NCBI GenBank assembly: GCA_032871835.1
Contig: CM065297.1
Coordinates: forward strand, 33,365,598 to 33,429,597
Reading direction: 5' to 3'
DNA: 64,000 nt
Source of the DNA: Dipteronia dyeriana
Lineage: Eukaryota > Streptophyta > Magnoliopsida > Sapindales > Sapindaceae
The notes under the pieces were generated by a model, which was given only the letters and a program-made list of their open reading frames with translations, made no database searches and had not been told where the DNA came from. Positions 1 through 11,286 of the stretch are shown piece by piece; within the stretch, counting starts at the first letter, position 1; every line of letters begins with the position of its first letter. The position numbers and the translations under genes are program-made.

Positions 1-357
1 TTCATTAGTAACTTGGAGAGTATCCAAAGCATCCTTTGCGGATTCAAGATTTTAAATGTAAGAGAATTGATGCCCATCAAATCCTCCAAAGATGGCATTC
101 ATAGCAAGATGGTGCCATTTAGCAACCTCAAACTCATTCGTTGTCCATTCACTCATTGGCTTGAGTATCATGGTTCCATCCTCTTAAACCTTAGTAGGAG
201 GACTATAACCTTCTTCCACTACCATCCGATCCCTTTCAACAATAGAGCAGATGTAGGCTTTCATCCTCAACTTCCAATACCCATAGTTAGTGCCTCGAAG
301 TAATAGTGGCCTAGTATTTGAGACTCCTTCCGCCATTAGATCATCTTATAAACCCAA
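1..357 (-). pseudogene. Copia gag N-terminus, left copy, broken and cut by window edge
   Basis: This is the same reading frame as the gag start at 8341 in the right-hand copy. Residues such as LRGTNYGYWKLRMKAY and MSEWTTNEFEVAKWHH are recognisable. The start ATG is TTG here (357-355), and in-frame TAA codons stand at 348-346, 186-184 and 54-52; two of these replace a glutamine codon seen or expected in the other copy. The open plus-strand frame at 13-303 is only the antisense shadow. The gag continues beyond base 1. Confidence 0.8.
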
Positions 358-426
358 GAATTTAAACGCCTTTCAAAAACCGTGAATGTATTACTCGGAC
401 TCTCACTAAGTGCAATCTAGTGTCCA

Positions 427-438
427 GCTCTGATACCA
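427..438 (-). other. Primer-binding site for initiator tRNA-Met
   Basis: The plus strand reads GCTCTGATACCA, so the minus strand reads TGGTATCAGAGC, the standard primer site of plant Copia elements. A 2-base spacer separates it from the TG/CA end of the LTR at 441. Confidence 0.9.
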
Positions 439-888
439 ATTGAAAATACAGACACGGTTAAATTCTCAAGGCTAACCTAGAGGGGGGCTGAATAGGTTAG
501 ACACTATTTTCGAATCCCTTAGAAACAAACAAAAGTTTGTCCCTCTAGATTGCCTGTATCACAATATATATATTAATTAAAGACACTTAATCAATATATA
601 AAACAAGTAAAGTGTGATACAAACAAGTAATTGTAACACATACACAATCTATATTATAGAAAGGAAGTCAACTTACATAAAGAGTTCTATCCATAGTATT
701 CAAATAACAAATACAAATACTAGAGAGATAGGGATAGAGAGAAGTTGACACAAGATATAACGTGGTAAACCTCCAAAGAGGAAACATCCACGGGTCAGCA
801 ACCACTGGCAAACAAAATCCACTAGTAGATAAGACAAGTACAATCTCTCAAGTGACCCCTTCACCTAGAAACTACCCCCTATCTTACT

Positions 889-1215
889 CATGATGATGTC
901 ACCCTCATGCTCAACAATTCGAGGCCTCACAACTCTTATCAGACTTTCTCACTCACCTTACCGGATCCTCATGACCCAAGGCAAGACTTCTTGCTCAACT
1001 ATCTAAGTAATCCCGACTCTAGTCAAGACTTTCTCACTCATCTATCTGGATCCTCACAACCCTAGGCAAGACTTCTTGCTCGACTATCCGAGTCCTCCCA
1101 ACTCTAGCCAAGACTTTCTTGCTTGACAATCCAAGGTCTTACACCTCTTGCCAAGACTTCTTGCTCAACAACATAGGTCTCACACCTATTGTAAAGACTT
1201 CATTCTTACAAGGCA
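889..1215. repeat. Degenerate ~45-55 bp tandem repeats inside LTR 1
   Basis: Successive units carry variants of CAAGACTTCTTGCTCAAC followed by a short spacer and a variant of TCCTCCCGACTC or TCTCACACC. About six or seven units can be counted. The same block occurs in LTR 2. Confidence 0.7.
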
Positions 1216-2745
1216 TCTAGTTGATCATGAATGCAAAAAGCAAACAAGCACATAGCATAGAATGCTATGATCAACACATCCTATGGAAAATACTAGACAT
1301 GAGCAAGAATGCAAAAAACAAATGTAGTCTAGTCAATCATGCATGTTTAAATCATCTAGATCATGTAAGATATGTTCAACATTAATTACAACCTAGATAC
1401 ATGCATAGATCTAAAACTTGAATCACAAGATATGTTCAATTAATCACAAAATCAAGTTTAAATCACAAAACCAAAAACATGCAAAAATCATATGACAAAG
1501 TCATTTAGATTTAAGCTAAAGTTCTAGAGCATATTCCTATTCATAGATTCAACAAAACACATGAATAGCTCAAAAGAACATAAGCACATGTATTGATGTG
1601 AGAATTCGGCCAAGAGAGCCTAATACATGTGAGGAACTATTTTTCACAAAATCAAGCAATCAAAGATCATCAAATTGTCCTAGAATCAAAGCTAGCACAA
1701 AACAATCCCAAACATGTGAAAACATAGGCAAAATCAAAACCTAACTCAACATGTAAGATTTCAATTGAAACTCAACCTAGCTTTAAAACAGTTCAAAACT
1801 CAATCAAAACACTCACAATACACATATATAAGTTGAAGAAGAAAACCCAAGGCAATTGGCCAAGTTTTAAAAGAAAACTTTGAGCGAAAATCAATACCTT
1901 AGTTGATTTTGGTGTAGTCCCATTTTTGTGTGTTTAGACTCCAAAAACAGCAATAAAACTCACTCAAGCCCTTAGAGAAAAGATGGAGGATGAATAGACA
2001 AACACTCTTAACTTTGAATCACTCAAATCGGAGTTCAAATGAAGAAGTTATGGTGTTGGAAGGTGAGAAAATGTAGAGAGAAAATTTCTGCACATAAGTT
2101 TGAATTTCTTCTTAGAATGAAATGTGAGAGGGGAAAGAGAATATAAAGGAGAGGGAAAGAAAGAAGCCAAAAGAAAAAAATGACCCTCTTTGATATTGCT
2201 TACCCGAGATGGCGTGTGGGCATCTCGGGGCAGCAAGGTGTTGCAGGCAAGATGGCCACGGGCCATCTCGGGCTTGCACCTCTTAATGGCCTTCGGCCAT
2301 GGTGCAATTCCCTTGCGCTTCCCTCATGTTCTTCGACAGTTCTCTGGCCTCCGAACTGGGAATTCAAATCCGCTTTCGGATTACAAACAAAACTCTCACA
2401 TGGACATGGAAATATAAGATACTCAACCCAAAAAATAATAATTCCACTCGATATACGAATACAAAGACAATGTATGTAACATGAGTTGAAAATGTAGTAT
2501 CTTTTGACTTAGAACTTTAAATCAATAGTATGAGTAACCGAAATGACCGAAACTCAATCAAGAATGATTTAGGACTAAATTTAAGTTCAATATCCATGTT
2601 ATACAAACATATACACATACAAACTCAATTCACACTAGAATGAAAACTATATAGAGATAGTCTCCAATCATGCATTTTCCAAAACATGTTATTTCCATAC
2701 CAATGCATGAGCATTCATCTTCAAGTGTGTGAATGTGTTATACAT

Positions 2746-2855
2746 GGTGCACAATGATGCAGGGACACATATGAATGAATCATATATGTGTGCCTATAAT
2801 GGTGCACAATGATGTAGGGACACAAATGTATGAATTGTGTGTATGCCTAAGCCTT
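2746..2855. repeat. Two-copy 55 bp tandem repeat in LTR 1
   Basis: Both units begin GGTGCACAATGATG followed by (C/T)AGGGACACA and end before the next GGTGC. Units are 2746-2800 and 2801-2855. LTR 2 has the pair at the same position. Confidence 0.8.
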
Positions 2856-3052
2856 GTAAGAGAAATATAAGGTTTTAGTATACCTTTGTAGAAACATATT
2901 GCATCCTTTCTCTTTGAAGACTTTGAATTTTTTTTGACTTGTTGTTCATTCTTCTTTGAAGCTTGAATCATCATGAATCTAAACAACTACATCATTACAA
3001 GTAAACATCATTTTGATATAGAATTAATGCCAACATAAACTAAAATTTAATA

Positions 3053-3070
3053 ATCTCTTCCCCTTTGGCA
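3053..3070 (-). other. Polypurine tract of the Copia-type element
   Basis: The minus strand reads TGCCAAAGGGGAAGAGAT directly before the LTR. This matches the usual plant Copia arrangement of a GCCAAAGGGG(G)AGA tract next to the 3' LTR and fixes the element's orientation. Confidence 0.8.
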
Positions 3071-3324
3071 AATTCCATGTCAAAATACCTACATTTACTA
3101 CAAATCTAAAAATGAAGATAGGTCACAAAATCACTCCCTCACATTACAATGAGTAAGATTCCTATAACTAATCTTCACCAACTCTTGAACTTCATCTTGA
3201 TCTTCTCTTGAAGCAACCTACAAATCATCTCAAAGCACAATGCATATGCAAGAGAAAAACAACAAATGGCAACATATAATATGGATAAGAATATACAATT
3301 AAGTCCACAAATACATGTATCTCC

Positions 3325-3515
3325 CCCTTAATACATGCCAAAATACAAGAATTCTTAACCAAATCTTAAGACTAATTATTACATGCCATTGAAAGTTCAA
3401 AAGTTCACAAAAACAATATAAAAAGAAACTAAGTTCATAAAAACAACATAAAAAGAAACTAAGTAACTAGCAACTCTTTCTCCCCCTTTTTGACATGAAA
3501 TGATGCCAAAAGGTA
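3325..3515 (-). other. Additional polypurine-tract-like sequences in the internal region
   Basis: CTCCCCCTTAATACATGCC near 3327 and CTCCCCCTTTTTGACATG near 3480 read on the minus strand as G-rich tracts behind a GCCAAAA or CATGTCAAAAAG stem, like the true tract at 3053-3070. A further run of C lies near 4842. They may be decayed ends of a pol region or secondary tracts. Confidence 0.4.
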
Positions 3516-3636
3516 AGAAACATACCATAAGACTCAAATACTAGCTACTTGGTCCACCAAATAAAGATGTGAGTGTAGTTGATCTAACATAATGCTTGAG
3601 AGGTGGTCTTGAACTTGAGGCAAAACGCTCCTCTAA

Positions 3637-4602
3637 CTATTTTATTTTAGCATCTTGTTTATCAACTATAACACTAAGTTCATCAACCTTCTTCTTCAAA
3701 TGTAAAGCCCAATCCAGAAGAATGTTTGTGCTGGTCTCTTGACAATCAACTTGAGAACTACTAAATAGTCCAAAAGTATCACATGTCTTACCCTTATCCT
3801 TATATGACATGTATGACACACGTTTATCACTATACTTTTCCAAGGGTTGTACCAGTACATCATCTCCTCTACTCTTAACACCATGAGCTAAACACAAAGA
3901 AGTTATAAACCCCGGTAATGCAAGCTTTTTATCTCCTCTAGTAGAGAAAGTCGCACTATCAATATAAAGCATAAGTAGATCCCCAAGGTTTATAGGTTGA
4001 TTAGTCACCAAGGCATATACTATTTTGATCTTGTCTTTATTCAACTCGGTTGAATTCGAAGATCCAATAATGTTAGTGCAAATGAATAGATGCCAAAATG
4101 CACTAGCCTTAGTTAACTCATGTTGACTAATATATGCTCTACCTTTCCACTCAAAAGAAGCATTGTCACAAAGAGTTCTACCCATGATATTAAGATTCTC
4201 AATGACATCTACATCTAGAAAGTTTGAATCTATATCATTAGATAGCCCAAGAAACTTGTTAATGTTTTCCGAGTTAACTCTAAACACAACACCCCTAATC
4301 TCCATCAAAGCATCCAATAAGGTGGCACTCCCTCTATATTCAAGATAAAACTCGCTAACAAGAGTATCATTCACAATTCCTAACATGCTCACCCAAGATT
4401 CCCAATTTCTTTCCTTAATGCACTTAAGAATATAAGAATCTTTACACTTACCTAAGTCAATGCCTCTCTCTTGAAATATCTTCTTAGTTCCAAAGATCCC
4501 TAAATCTTTTGACCTTGAAGCTTTGGATCCATTTGAAGTAAACTTGGCTTTCACAATGGGATTCGATTGATTTCCACTCCCAGTAACCTTAGTTCTTCCC
4601 AT
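3637..4602 (-). CDS. Plant-transposon-protein domain ORF (PF20167-like), 321 codons, intact
   Basis: This is the longest undamaged frame in the window. The N-terminal ~40 residues are basic and serine-rich. A motif FQERGIDLGKC at about residues 42-52 is followed by LVSEFYLEYRG and EIRGVVFRVNSENINKFLGL, the order typical of the 'putative plant transposon protein' domain (PF20167) carried by many plant LTR elements. The middle (about residues 160-260) contains an INLGDLLMLYI-like helix and the LALPGFITSLCLAHGV segment, also typical. The C-terminal ~30 residues look like a short coiled coil. The biochemical role of this family is unknown to me. It lies between gag and the polypurine tract, where pol would normally be. 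The domain assignment rests on motif memory, not a search. Confidence 0.7.
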   Translation of the reverse strand: MGRTKVTGSGNQSNPIVKAKFTSNGSKASRSKDLGIFGTKKIFQERGIDLGKCKDSYILKCIKERNWESWVSMLGIVNDTLVSEFYLEYRGSATLLDALMEIRGVVFRVNSENINKFLGLSNDIDSNFLDVDVIENLNIMGRTLCDNASFEWKGRAYISQHELTKASAFWHLFICTNIIGSSNSTELNKDKIKIVYALVTNQPINLGDLLMLYIDSATFSTRGDKKLALPGFITSLCLAHGVKSRGDDVLVQPLEKYSDKRVSYMSYKDKGKTCDTFGLFSSSQVDCQETSTNILLDWALHLKKKVDELSVIVDKQDAKIK

Positions 4603-6288
4603 TTGTTCTTGTGTTATAAGATGTTATATACAAACAACAAAAGTGAGTAAAAAACAAAAACAAGCATATTAGTCACAAATATATATAAAAAAAGACATAT
4701 GACTTAAGAATGAATCATTATGCAAGACAAAGATAGTGAGTAATATCTTACAAGTATCATTAAGTCAAAATATGCCAACATGAAACAAAATAAAGCATGT
4801 GAACATATCATAAAAGAAAACAATGTCTAGCACACAATGCCCCCCCTTGATAAATGCTATAACTAAAATCAATGATAGCATAAAGTTCACAAAGACATTC
4901 ACACAATCACATATTCAAGCAATTTGAAGAAATATCAACAAAATAAGCTTCATATGCTAAGAGAGATACACAAAGATTTTTCAAGTTCTCTCATAATTCT
5001 TAAACAATTGCTAAAATATCATCATACTCATAAACAAAGTGTGTGTGAGAGAGATATGCTTCAAATATATATCAAGAAGTAGTTTGATAATGAACATACA
5101 AACAATTTCCAACAACTGTTAATCTTAAGCTTTTTCCATAAAAAGTCAAACTGATTATCATCCGGAATTTTCGATTTTAAGAGAATAGATTTCAACATAT
5201 GAGCGTGTATATGCATGTGGCTCGTCATCCCATTTTTGTTTTCAATCCGAGCATATTTGATTTTTCAACTAAACTCCTTTTTAAGCCATCCTCCTTTTCT
5301 TTTTTGGCTTTGAATCAAGGAATTTTAAAAAAAAATCATTTCAACACTTCTTTGATTTTTCCATTTTTTTTTTACATAAACAAAATCCACTTCATAACGC
5401 ATTTCACTCATCACAATGGTGTAGCTCTTTCCAACATTGGGTAGCTTTCACAACCAATGTGTGTAGCACTTTTCATGAAGGTGCTCGTTGAGTTCTATGT
5501 AATTGACGAAGCAAAATGGATACTAACCATAGGTCATTTTAAATGTACTTAAGCACAAAAACTTCAAGGTGTATCCAATGTTTACATATTAGTAAACTCA
5601 ACATACTAGCAAAATATATAAGAGAAGCAAGGTGCAATTTTTAGAAAACCAAGATGTTATGGCTCATAAGCACATGATTTAAGAGCAATAAGTAGAGACT
5701 TATTCAAGATCATTACTTCTCTAATGAGTAGCTTTCAAAGAATATGAAGCTCATATTTTCAAAAGTAATGCCACTCAATATACTATACACACACAATCAT
5801 CAAAGTTAAGAATAATGTGAACAATATCACTATTAGATCCTAAAATAACAAATGTCAATGAGAACCATATGTATGCTATACAAAATTCTCTGATATGACA
5901 TGCTATGAGATGTATATCAAAAATTGAGTCAAAAAATGAATATCTAAGAGAACATGCATTAGAGTATAGTGATACCTTTTTGCACATTATATTCACCAAA
6001 TATCATACTTCCGCCCTTTTTATGAGCACTCTTGCCTTGAATGTCCTCATGACACCAAGTTGACGATGTTTCACAACAAGAGTATAAAAAGCATAATATC
6101 TCAACTCAATCAACACAAATATCAAAAGAACATCGCTAAAGTTAATCAACAAATTTTGACCATCATAACAACCATGATGTGAGATAACCAAGTTCATATC
6201 AATACATGGAGTATTCGAAGGTAGCAAGCAAAAATTCTCAACACAATTGATATATAGCCTCAAAGCTATCTCACATGTGATTCTTATT
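4603..6288 (-). other. Non-coding internal part of the Copia-type element
   Basis: AT-rich sequence between the end of gag and the PF20167-like ORF. Short frames at 5199-5444, 5775-5999 and 6003-6308 show no recognisable motif and no conserved counterpart elsewhere in the window. A C-run near 4842 resembles a polypurine tract on the minus strand. I see no pol motif in any frame. Confidence 0.5.
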
Positions 6289-8341
6289 TTAGTGATAAGA
6301 GCACTCACCCTTGAACCACCTGTTCTTTGGTGTACCTACACAAACATTTCCAATATCATCCTTGACAATAATGTTAAATCTAGAGTGAAGTCCTTCAATG
6401 ACTTGATTAATAAGAATATCATTAACACACTCTTCCCTAACATTTTCAACACAAGCTTTGTCAAGTTGAACAAGATTAGTTTTCTTTCTACTCCAAAACT
6501 TCTTTTCATGCTTAGCAAGAATATCATGTTTTTCAACTTTCAAATCCTTAGCATATTCAAGTTAAGTTTAATCTCCTTATCTCTAGATTCATTCCCTAAT
6601 TTGCATTTTTTAATATATTTATAACACCTAGGCTTAATGTGACCTATTGTGTTGCAATAATGGCAAATTAGAATAAAAGATGAGATTATACCTTTTGGAG
6701 TTGAACTAGCTTCACTAAGAGTTTGCAAAGATACCTTGTTCGCCAACTTCTTCTTGGCTTTTGATCTTCTCTTCTTGTGTGGTTTCTTATCAATCACGAC
6801 TTCATCAAAGTGAGTAGGAAGTGGTGCTTCCAAGAGCTCCTCTTCAACTACCAAGTCGTCTTCACCACTATGAGAGTTAATAAAATTCCTAACACTAGAC
6901 AACTTACCGAATCATTCACTAAGTCATTGATGGCCTCCTTAGCTGTGTCTATCTCTTCCATCAATTCTTGTTCTCTCTTCTTCAAAGAAGATATCACATT
7001 ATCCTTCTCAATGTTTATCTTTTCAAGTTCTCTAAACTTCTTCATAATATCACCTTTCTCACCAAGAAGTCTACGAGTAACAACCAGAAACTCATCTAGT
7101 TGTTTCTTGATCAAATCATCCTTCTCAACTACCTCTCTTACAGTATTATCTCTAGCTTTTTCAAGCTTTTCTATCTTTTCCAACAACTCGAGATTAGTAG
7201 GAATGGAACTAGAGCTTACATGATTATTTGCATCAAAGTTCTTGTTCAAAGATATTGTACCATCAACATCTAGTGGAGAATGAGAGGCCTTTAAATCTAC
7301 AAAGTTGCTCACCAACTCTTCATCACTTGAAGACTCACTACTAAAGCTCTCATTATCACTAGAGTCATCATCACTCCAAGTAGCCGCCAACACTTTACCT
7401 TTCTTGTCTTTCTTATATGGCTTCTTGGTGCACTCACTAGCAAAGTGACCAAAACCATGACAATTATAGCATTGAACATCTTTCTTGTTCATGGCTTGAC
7501 TATTCTTCTCATTCCTTGGAGATGATGTTTTCTCAACTCCATTTTCCTTAGAAGACTTGCCTCTAGGCTTGGCATTCTTTTTTAGAAACTTCTTGAACCT
7601 TCTAACTAAAAGAGCCATCTCTTCATTTTCATCATCACTCTCCTCTTCTATAGCATTGAGAATGATTCCCTTACTCTTAATCTTTGGCTTCAAGAACATC
7701 TAATAAGTTTGGAAAGACCCAAGAAACTCATCAATGTTCATACTATCCACATCCTTGCTTTCCTTAACGGCCGTCACCTTTGATTTGAATCTCTTAAGAC
7801 AAGACCTAAGGATTTTTCAATTTAAACGCTTTTTGGACATAGGTACTCCCAGTGCTTTATATTGGTTAGCAATGTTAAGAAACTAGAATTGGAAGTCTTC
7901 AAACTTTTCTTCTTTACCTATACTTAAACCTTTAAATTGTGATGCCAACATTTGAAGCCTCGATTTCTTCACCGCTAAGGTTCCTTCATTATTAACTTGG
8001 AGAGTATCCTAAGCTTTCTTTACGGATTCAATGTTTTGAATGTAGGAGAATTGATGCCAATCAACTCCTTCAAAGATGGCATTCATAGCACGATGGTGCC
8101 ATTTAGCAACCTTAAACTCATTCGTTATCCATTCACTCATTGGCTTGAGTATCATGGTTCCATCCTCTTGAACCTTGGTAGGTGGACTATAACCTTCTTC
8201 CACTACCATCCAAGCCTTTTCAACAATAGAACGGATGTAGGCTTTCATCCTCAACTTCCAATACTCATAGTTACTGCCTCGAAGTAATGGTGGCCTAGTA
8301 TTTGAGGTTTCTTTCGCCATTACATCATCTTGTAAACCCAT
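6289..8341 (-). pseudogene. Copia gag polyprotein (UBN2-like, two CCHC knuckles), broken
   Basis: The N-terminus at 8341 begins with a canonical Copia gag segment (residues 14-31 include RPPLLRGSNYEYWKLRMK). The UBN2-like middle follows across 8008-7700 with in-frame stops, one replacing a tryptophan codon at about 8010. An open stretch 7699-6848 carries an acidic segment, ALLVRRFKKFLKK and a CCHC knuckle (CYNCHGFGHFASEC), then a coiled coil. After a frameshift near 6900 a basic region and a second knuckle (CHYCNTIGHIKPRC) follow. After another shift near 6545 comes a C-terminal segment ending KGECSYH-stop at 6289. Gag would package element RNA in cytoplasmic particles; this copy cannot make full-length protein. 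Confidence 0.8.
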
Positions 8342-8410
8342 GACTTCAAACGCCTTGCAAAAATAGTGAATGTATCGACTGGACTCTCACTAAGTGCAAT
8401 CTAGTGTCCT

Positions 8411-8422
8411 GTTTTGATACCA
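8411..8422 (-). other. Decayed tRNA-Met primer-binding site
   Basis: The minus strand reads TGGTATCAAAAC. The first eight bases match the primer site at 427-438, while the GAGC end has changed. It lies two bases from the LTR 2 boundary at 8425. Confidence 0.8.
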
Positions 8423-8424
8423 AT

Positions 8425-10983
8425 TGAAAATACAAACACGGTTAAATATTCAAGGCTAACCTAGAGGGGGTTGAATAGGTTAGACACCTTTTTTGACTCC
8501 CTTAGAAACAAACAAAAGTTTGTCCCTCTAGATTGCTTGTATCACAATATATATATTAATTAAAGACACTTAATCAATATATAAAACAAGTAAAGTGTGA
8601 TACAAACAAGTAATTAACAATCTATATTATAGAAAGGAAGTCAACTTACATAAAGAGTTCTATCCATAGTATTCAAATAACAAATACAAATACTAGAGAG
8701 ATATGGATAGAGAGAAGTTGACACAAAATATAACGTGGTAAACCTCTGAAGAGGAAAATCCACGGGTTAGCAACCATCGGCAAACAAAATCCACTAGTAG
8801 ATAAGACAAGTATAATCTCTCAAGTGACCCCTTCACCTAGAAACTACCCTCATATCCTACTCATGATTATGTCACCCTCATGCTCAACAATCTGAGGCCT
8901 CACACCTCTTATCAAGACTTTCTCACTCACCTTACCGGATCCTCATGACCCAAGGCAAGACTTCTTGCTCAACTATCTAAGTCCTCCCGACTCTAGTCAA
9001 GACTTCTTCACTCACCTATCCGGATCCTCACGACCCTAGGAAAGACTTCTTGCTCGACTATCTGAGTCCTCCCGACTCTAGCCAAGACTTTCTTGCTTGA
9101 CAATCCAAGGTCTTACACCTCTTGCCAAGACTTCTTGCTCAACAACATAGGTCTCACACCTATTGTTAAGACTTCGTTCTCACAAGGCATCTAGGTGATC
9201 GTGAATGGAAAACGCAAACAAGCACACAACATAGAATGCTATGATCAACACATCCTATGGAAAATACTAGACATGAGCATGAATGCACAAAACAAATGTA
9301 GTCTAGTCAATCATGCATGTTTAAATCATCTATATCATGTAAGATATGTTCAACATTAATTACAACCTAGATACTTGCATAGATCTAAAATTTGAATCAC
9401 AAGATATGTTTAATTAATCACAAAATCAAGTTTAAATCACACAAACCAAAAACATACTAAAATCATATGACAAATTCATTTATATTTATGCTAAAGTTCT
9501 AGAGCATATTCCTACTCAAAGATTCAACAAAACACATGAATAGCTCAAAAGAACATAAGCACATGTATTGATGTGAGAATTTGGCAAAGAGAGCCTAATA
9601 CATGTGAGGAACTATTTTTCACAAAATCAATAAATCAAAGATCATCAAATAGTTATAGAATCAAAGCTAGCATAATACAATCCCAAACATGTGAAAACAT
9701 AGGCAAAATCAAAACCTAACTCAACATGTAAGATTTCAATTGAAACTCAGCCTAGATTTAAAAGAGTTCAAAACTCAAATCAAAACACTCATAATAAACA
9801 TATATAAGTTGAAGAAGAAAACCCAAGGCAATTGACCAAGTTTTAAAAGAAAACTTTGAGAGAAAATCAATACCTTGGTTGATTTTGGTGCAGTCCCGTT
9901 TTTGTTTGTTTAGACTCCAAAAACAGCAATAAAACTCACTTAAACCTTCAGAGAAAAGATGGATGATGAATATACAAACAATCTCAACTTTGAATCACTC
10001 AAATCGGAGTTTAAATGAAGAAGTTATGGTGTTTGGAAGGGGAGAAAATGTAGAGAGAAAATTTCTGCACACAAGTTTGAATTTCTTCTTAGAATGAAAT
10101 GTGAGAGGGAAAGAGAATATAAAGGAGAGGGAAAGAAAGAAGCCAAAAGACAAAAATGACCCTCTTTGATATTGCTTCCCCGAGATGGCGTGTGGGCATC
10201 TCGGGCTTGCATCTCTTCATGGCCTTCGGCCATGGTGCATTTCCCTTGCGCTTCCCTCGCGTTCTTCGACCGTTCTCCGGCCTTCTACTCGGAATTTGAA
10301 TCCGTTTGTGGATTACAAACCATAAATCTCATACGGACATGAACATATAAGATACTCAACCCAGAAAATAATAATTCAACTCGATATACGAATACGAAGA
10401 CAATGTATGTAACATGAGTTGAAAGTGTAGTATCTTTTGACTTAGAACTTGAAATCATTAGTATGAGTAACTGAAATGACTGGAACTCCATCAAGAATGA
10501 TTTAGGACTAAATTCAAGTTCAATATCCATGTTATACAAACATATACACACACAAACACAATTCACACTAGAATGCAAACTATATAGTATAGTCTCCAAT
10601 CATGCATTTTCCAAAACATGTTATTTCCATACCAATGCATGAGCATTCATCTTCAAGTGTGTTAATGTGTTATACATGGTGCACAATGATGTAGGGACAC
10701 ATATGAATGAATTGTATATGTGTGCCTATAATGGTGCACAACGATGCAGGGACACAAATGTATGAATTGTGTGTGTGCCTAAGCTTTATAAGCTAAAAAT
10801 AAGGTCTTAGTATACCTTTGTAGAACCATATTGCATCCTTTCTCTTTGAAGACTTTGAACTTGCTTGGCTTGTTGTTCATTCTTCTTTGAAGCTTGAATC
10901 ATCATGAATCTAAACAACTAAATCATTACAAGTAAACCTCATTTTGATATGGAATTAATGCCAACACAAACTAAAATCTAACA
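8425..10983 (-). mobile_element. LTR 2 of the Copia-type element (2.56 kb)
   Basis: It begins TG at 8425 beside the primer-binding site and ends CTAACA at 10983. It is collinear with 441-3052 including the degenerate tandem block (about 8880-9185) and the paired 55 bp repeat (10678-10787). It lacks the 43 bp between CATCTCGGG repeats seen in LTR 1 and a ~14 bp stretch near 8612. As the upstream LTR on the minus strand it would supply the promoter for gag; I cannot place a start site with confidence. Confidence 0.85.
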
Positions 10984-11286
10984 CATCTAGAGATAAAGAG
11001 ATTGACTTTAAGTTGATGCATGCTAGGGCTTTAGTTGATTATAAACATGATGTTTCTAAGATGAATGTTAGAATGAATTAGATGAAGAAGTTTTTTGCTT
11101 TTGAGAATCTTGAAAAAGCATGTGTTGCTAATAATATTGAGGAGATAAGTATAAATGATATTCTTTTGAAACAAATTGTTTAAGATCTCCATTCTAGGTT
11201 CAACATTAAAGTCAAAGATGATCATGATTTTTGTGTAAGTTTTCCCAAGACCAAATGGGTCAAGGGTGAATGCTCTTTCCATTAGT
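10984..11286 (+). pseudogene. Gag C-terminus of a related Copia element, plus strand
   Basis: Translation gives EKACVANNIEEISINDILL, then DLHSRFNIKVKDDHDF and a C-terminus TKWVKGECSFH followed by a stop. This parallels the gag end at 6289 on the opposite strand (KACVENVREECVNDILI ... HSRFNIIVKDD ... RWFKGECSYH). In-frame stops occur upstream of both the KKFFAF segment and DLHSRF. The fragment directly abuts LTR 2, so its N-terminal part has been lost or separated by the LTR 2 insertion. Confidence 0.7.

Larger units (their letters stand above)
441..3052 (-). mobile_element. LTR 1 of the Copia-type element (2.6 kb)
   Basis: The left boundary (TG at 441) sits next to the primer-binding site; the right boundary sits next to the polypurine tract at 3053-3070. 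It aligns along nearly its whole length with 8425-10983. The terminal bases at 3051-3052 read TA where the other copy ends CA, so one terminus has mutated. It carries degenerate tandem repeats near 889-1215, a two-copy 55 bp repeat at 2746-2855, and a 43 bp segment between two CATCTCGGG repeats that the other LTR lacks. I see no conserved gene inside; short ORFs at 2048-2484 and 2780-2986 are chance frames. Confidence 0.85.
1..10983 (-). mobile_element. Copia-type LTR retrotransposon array sharing LTRs, no pol seen
   Basis: Read on the minus strand the order is LTR (10983-8425), primer-binding site remnant, gag (8341-6289), a plant-transposon-protein ORF (4602-3637), polypurine tract (3070-3053), LTR (3052-441), a second primer-binding site (438-427) and the start of another gag running off the left edge. 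The central LTR therefore ends one copy and begins the next. Superfamily is inferred from the initiator-tRNA-Met type primer site and the UBN2-like gag with CCHC knuckles. I found no protease, integrase, reverse transcriptase or RNase H motif in the 5.4 kb internal region, so the copy looks non-autonomous. The shared LTR is usually explained by unequal recombination between LTRs. Confidence 0.8.

Noticed and set aside
13..303. Plus-strand 96-codon frame, with a near-identical frame at 7997-8287
   Set aside because: Both are the antisense of gag; the minus strand carries the recognisable UBN2-like protein, so the plus frames are shadows kept open by composition.
427..438. tRNA gene
   Set aside because: Only the 12-base complement of a tRNA 3' end is present, as expected for a primer-binding site; no cloverleaf flanks it. 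The same holds at 15096, 17306, 18766 and 32898.
889..1215. CRISPR-like array of short repeats
   Set aside because: Units are degenerate and variable in length without unique spacers, lie inside an LTR and occur identically placed in the partner LTR; the sequence is eukaryotic.
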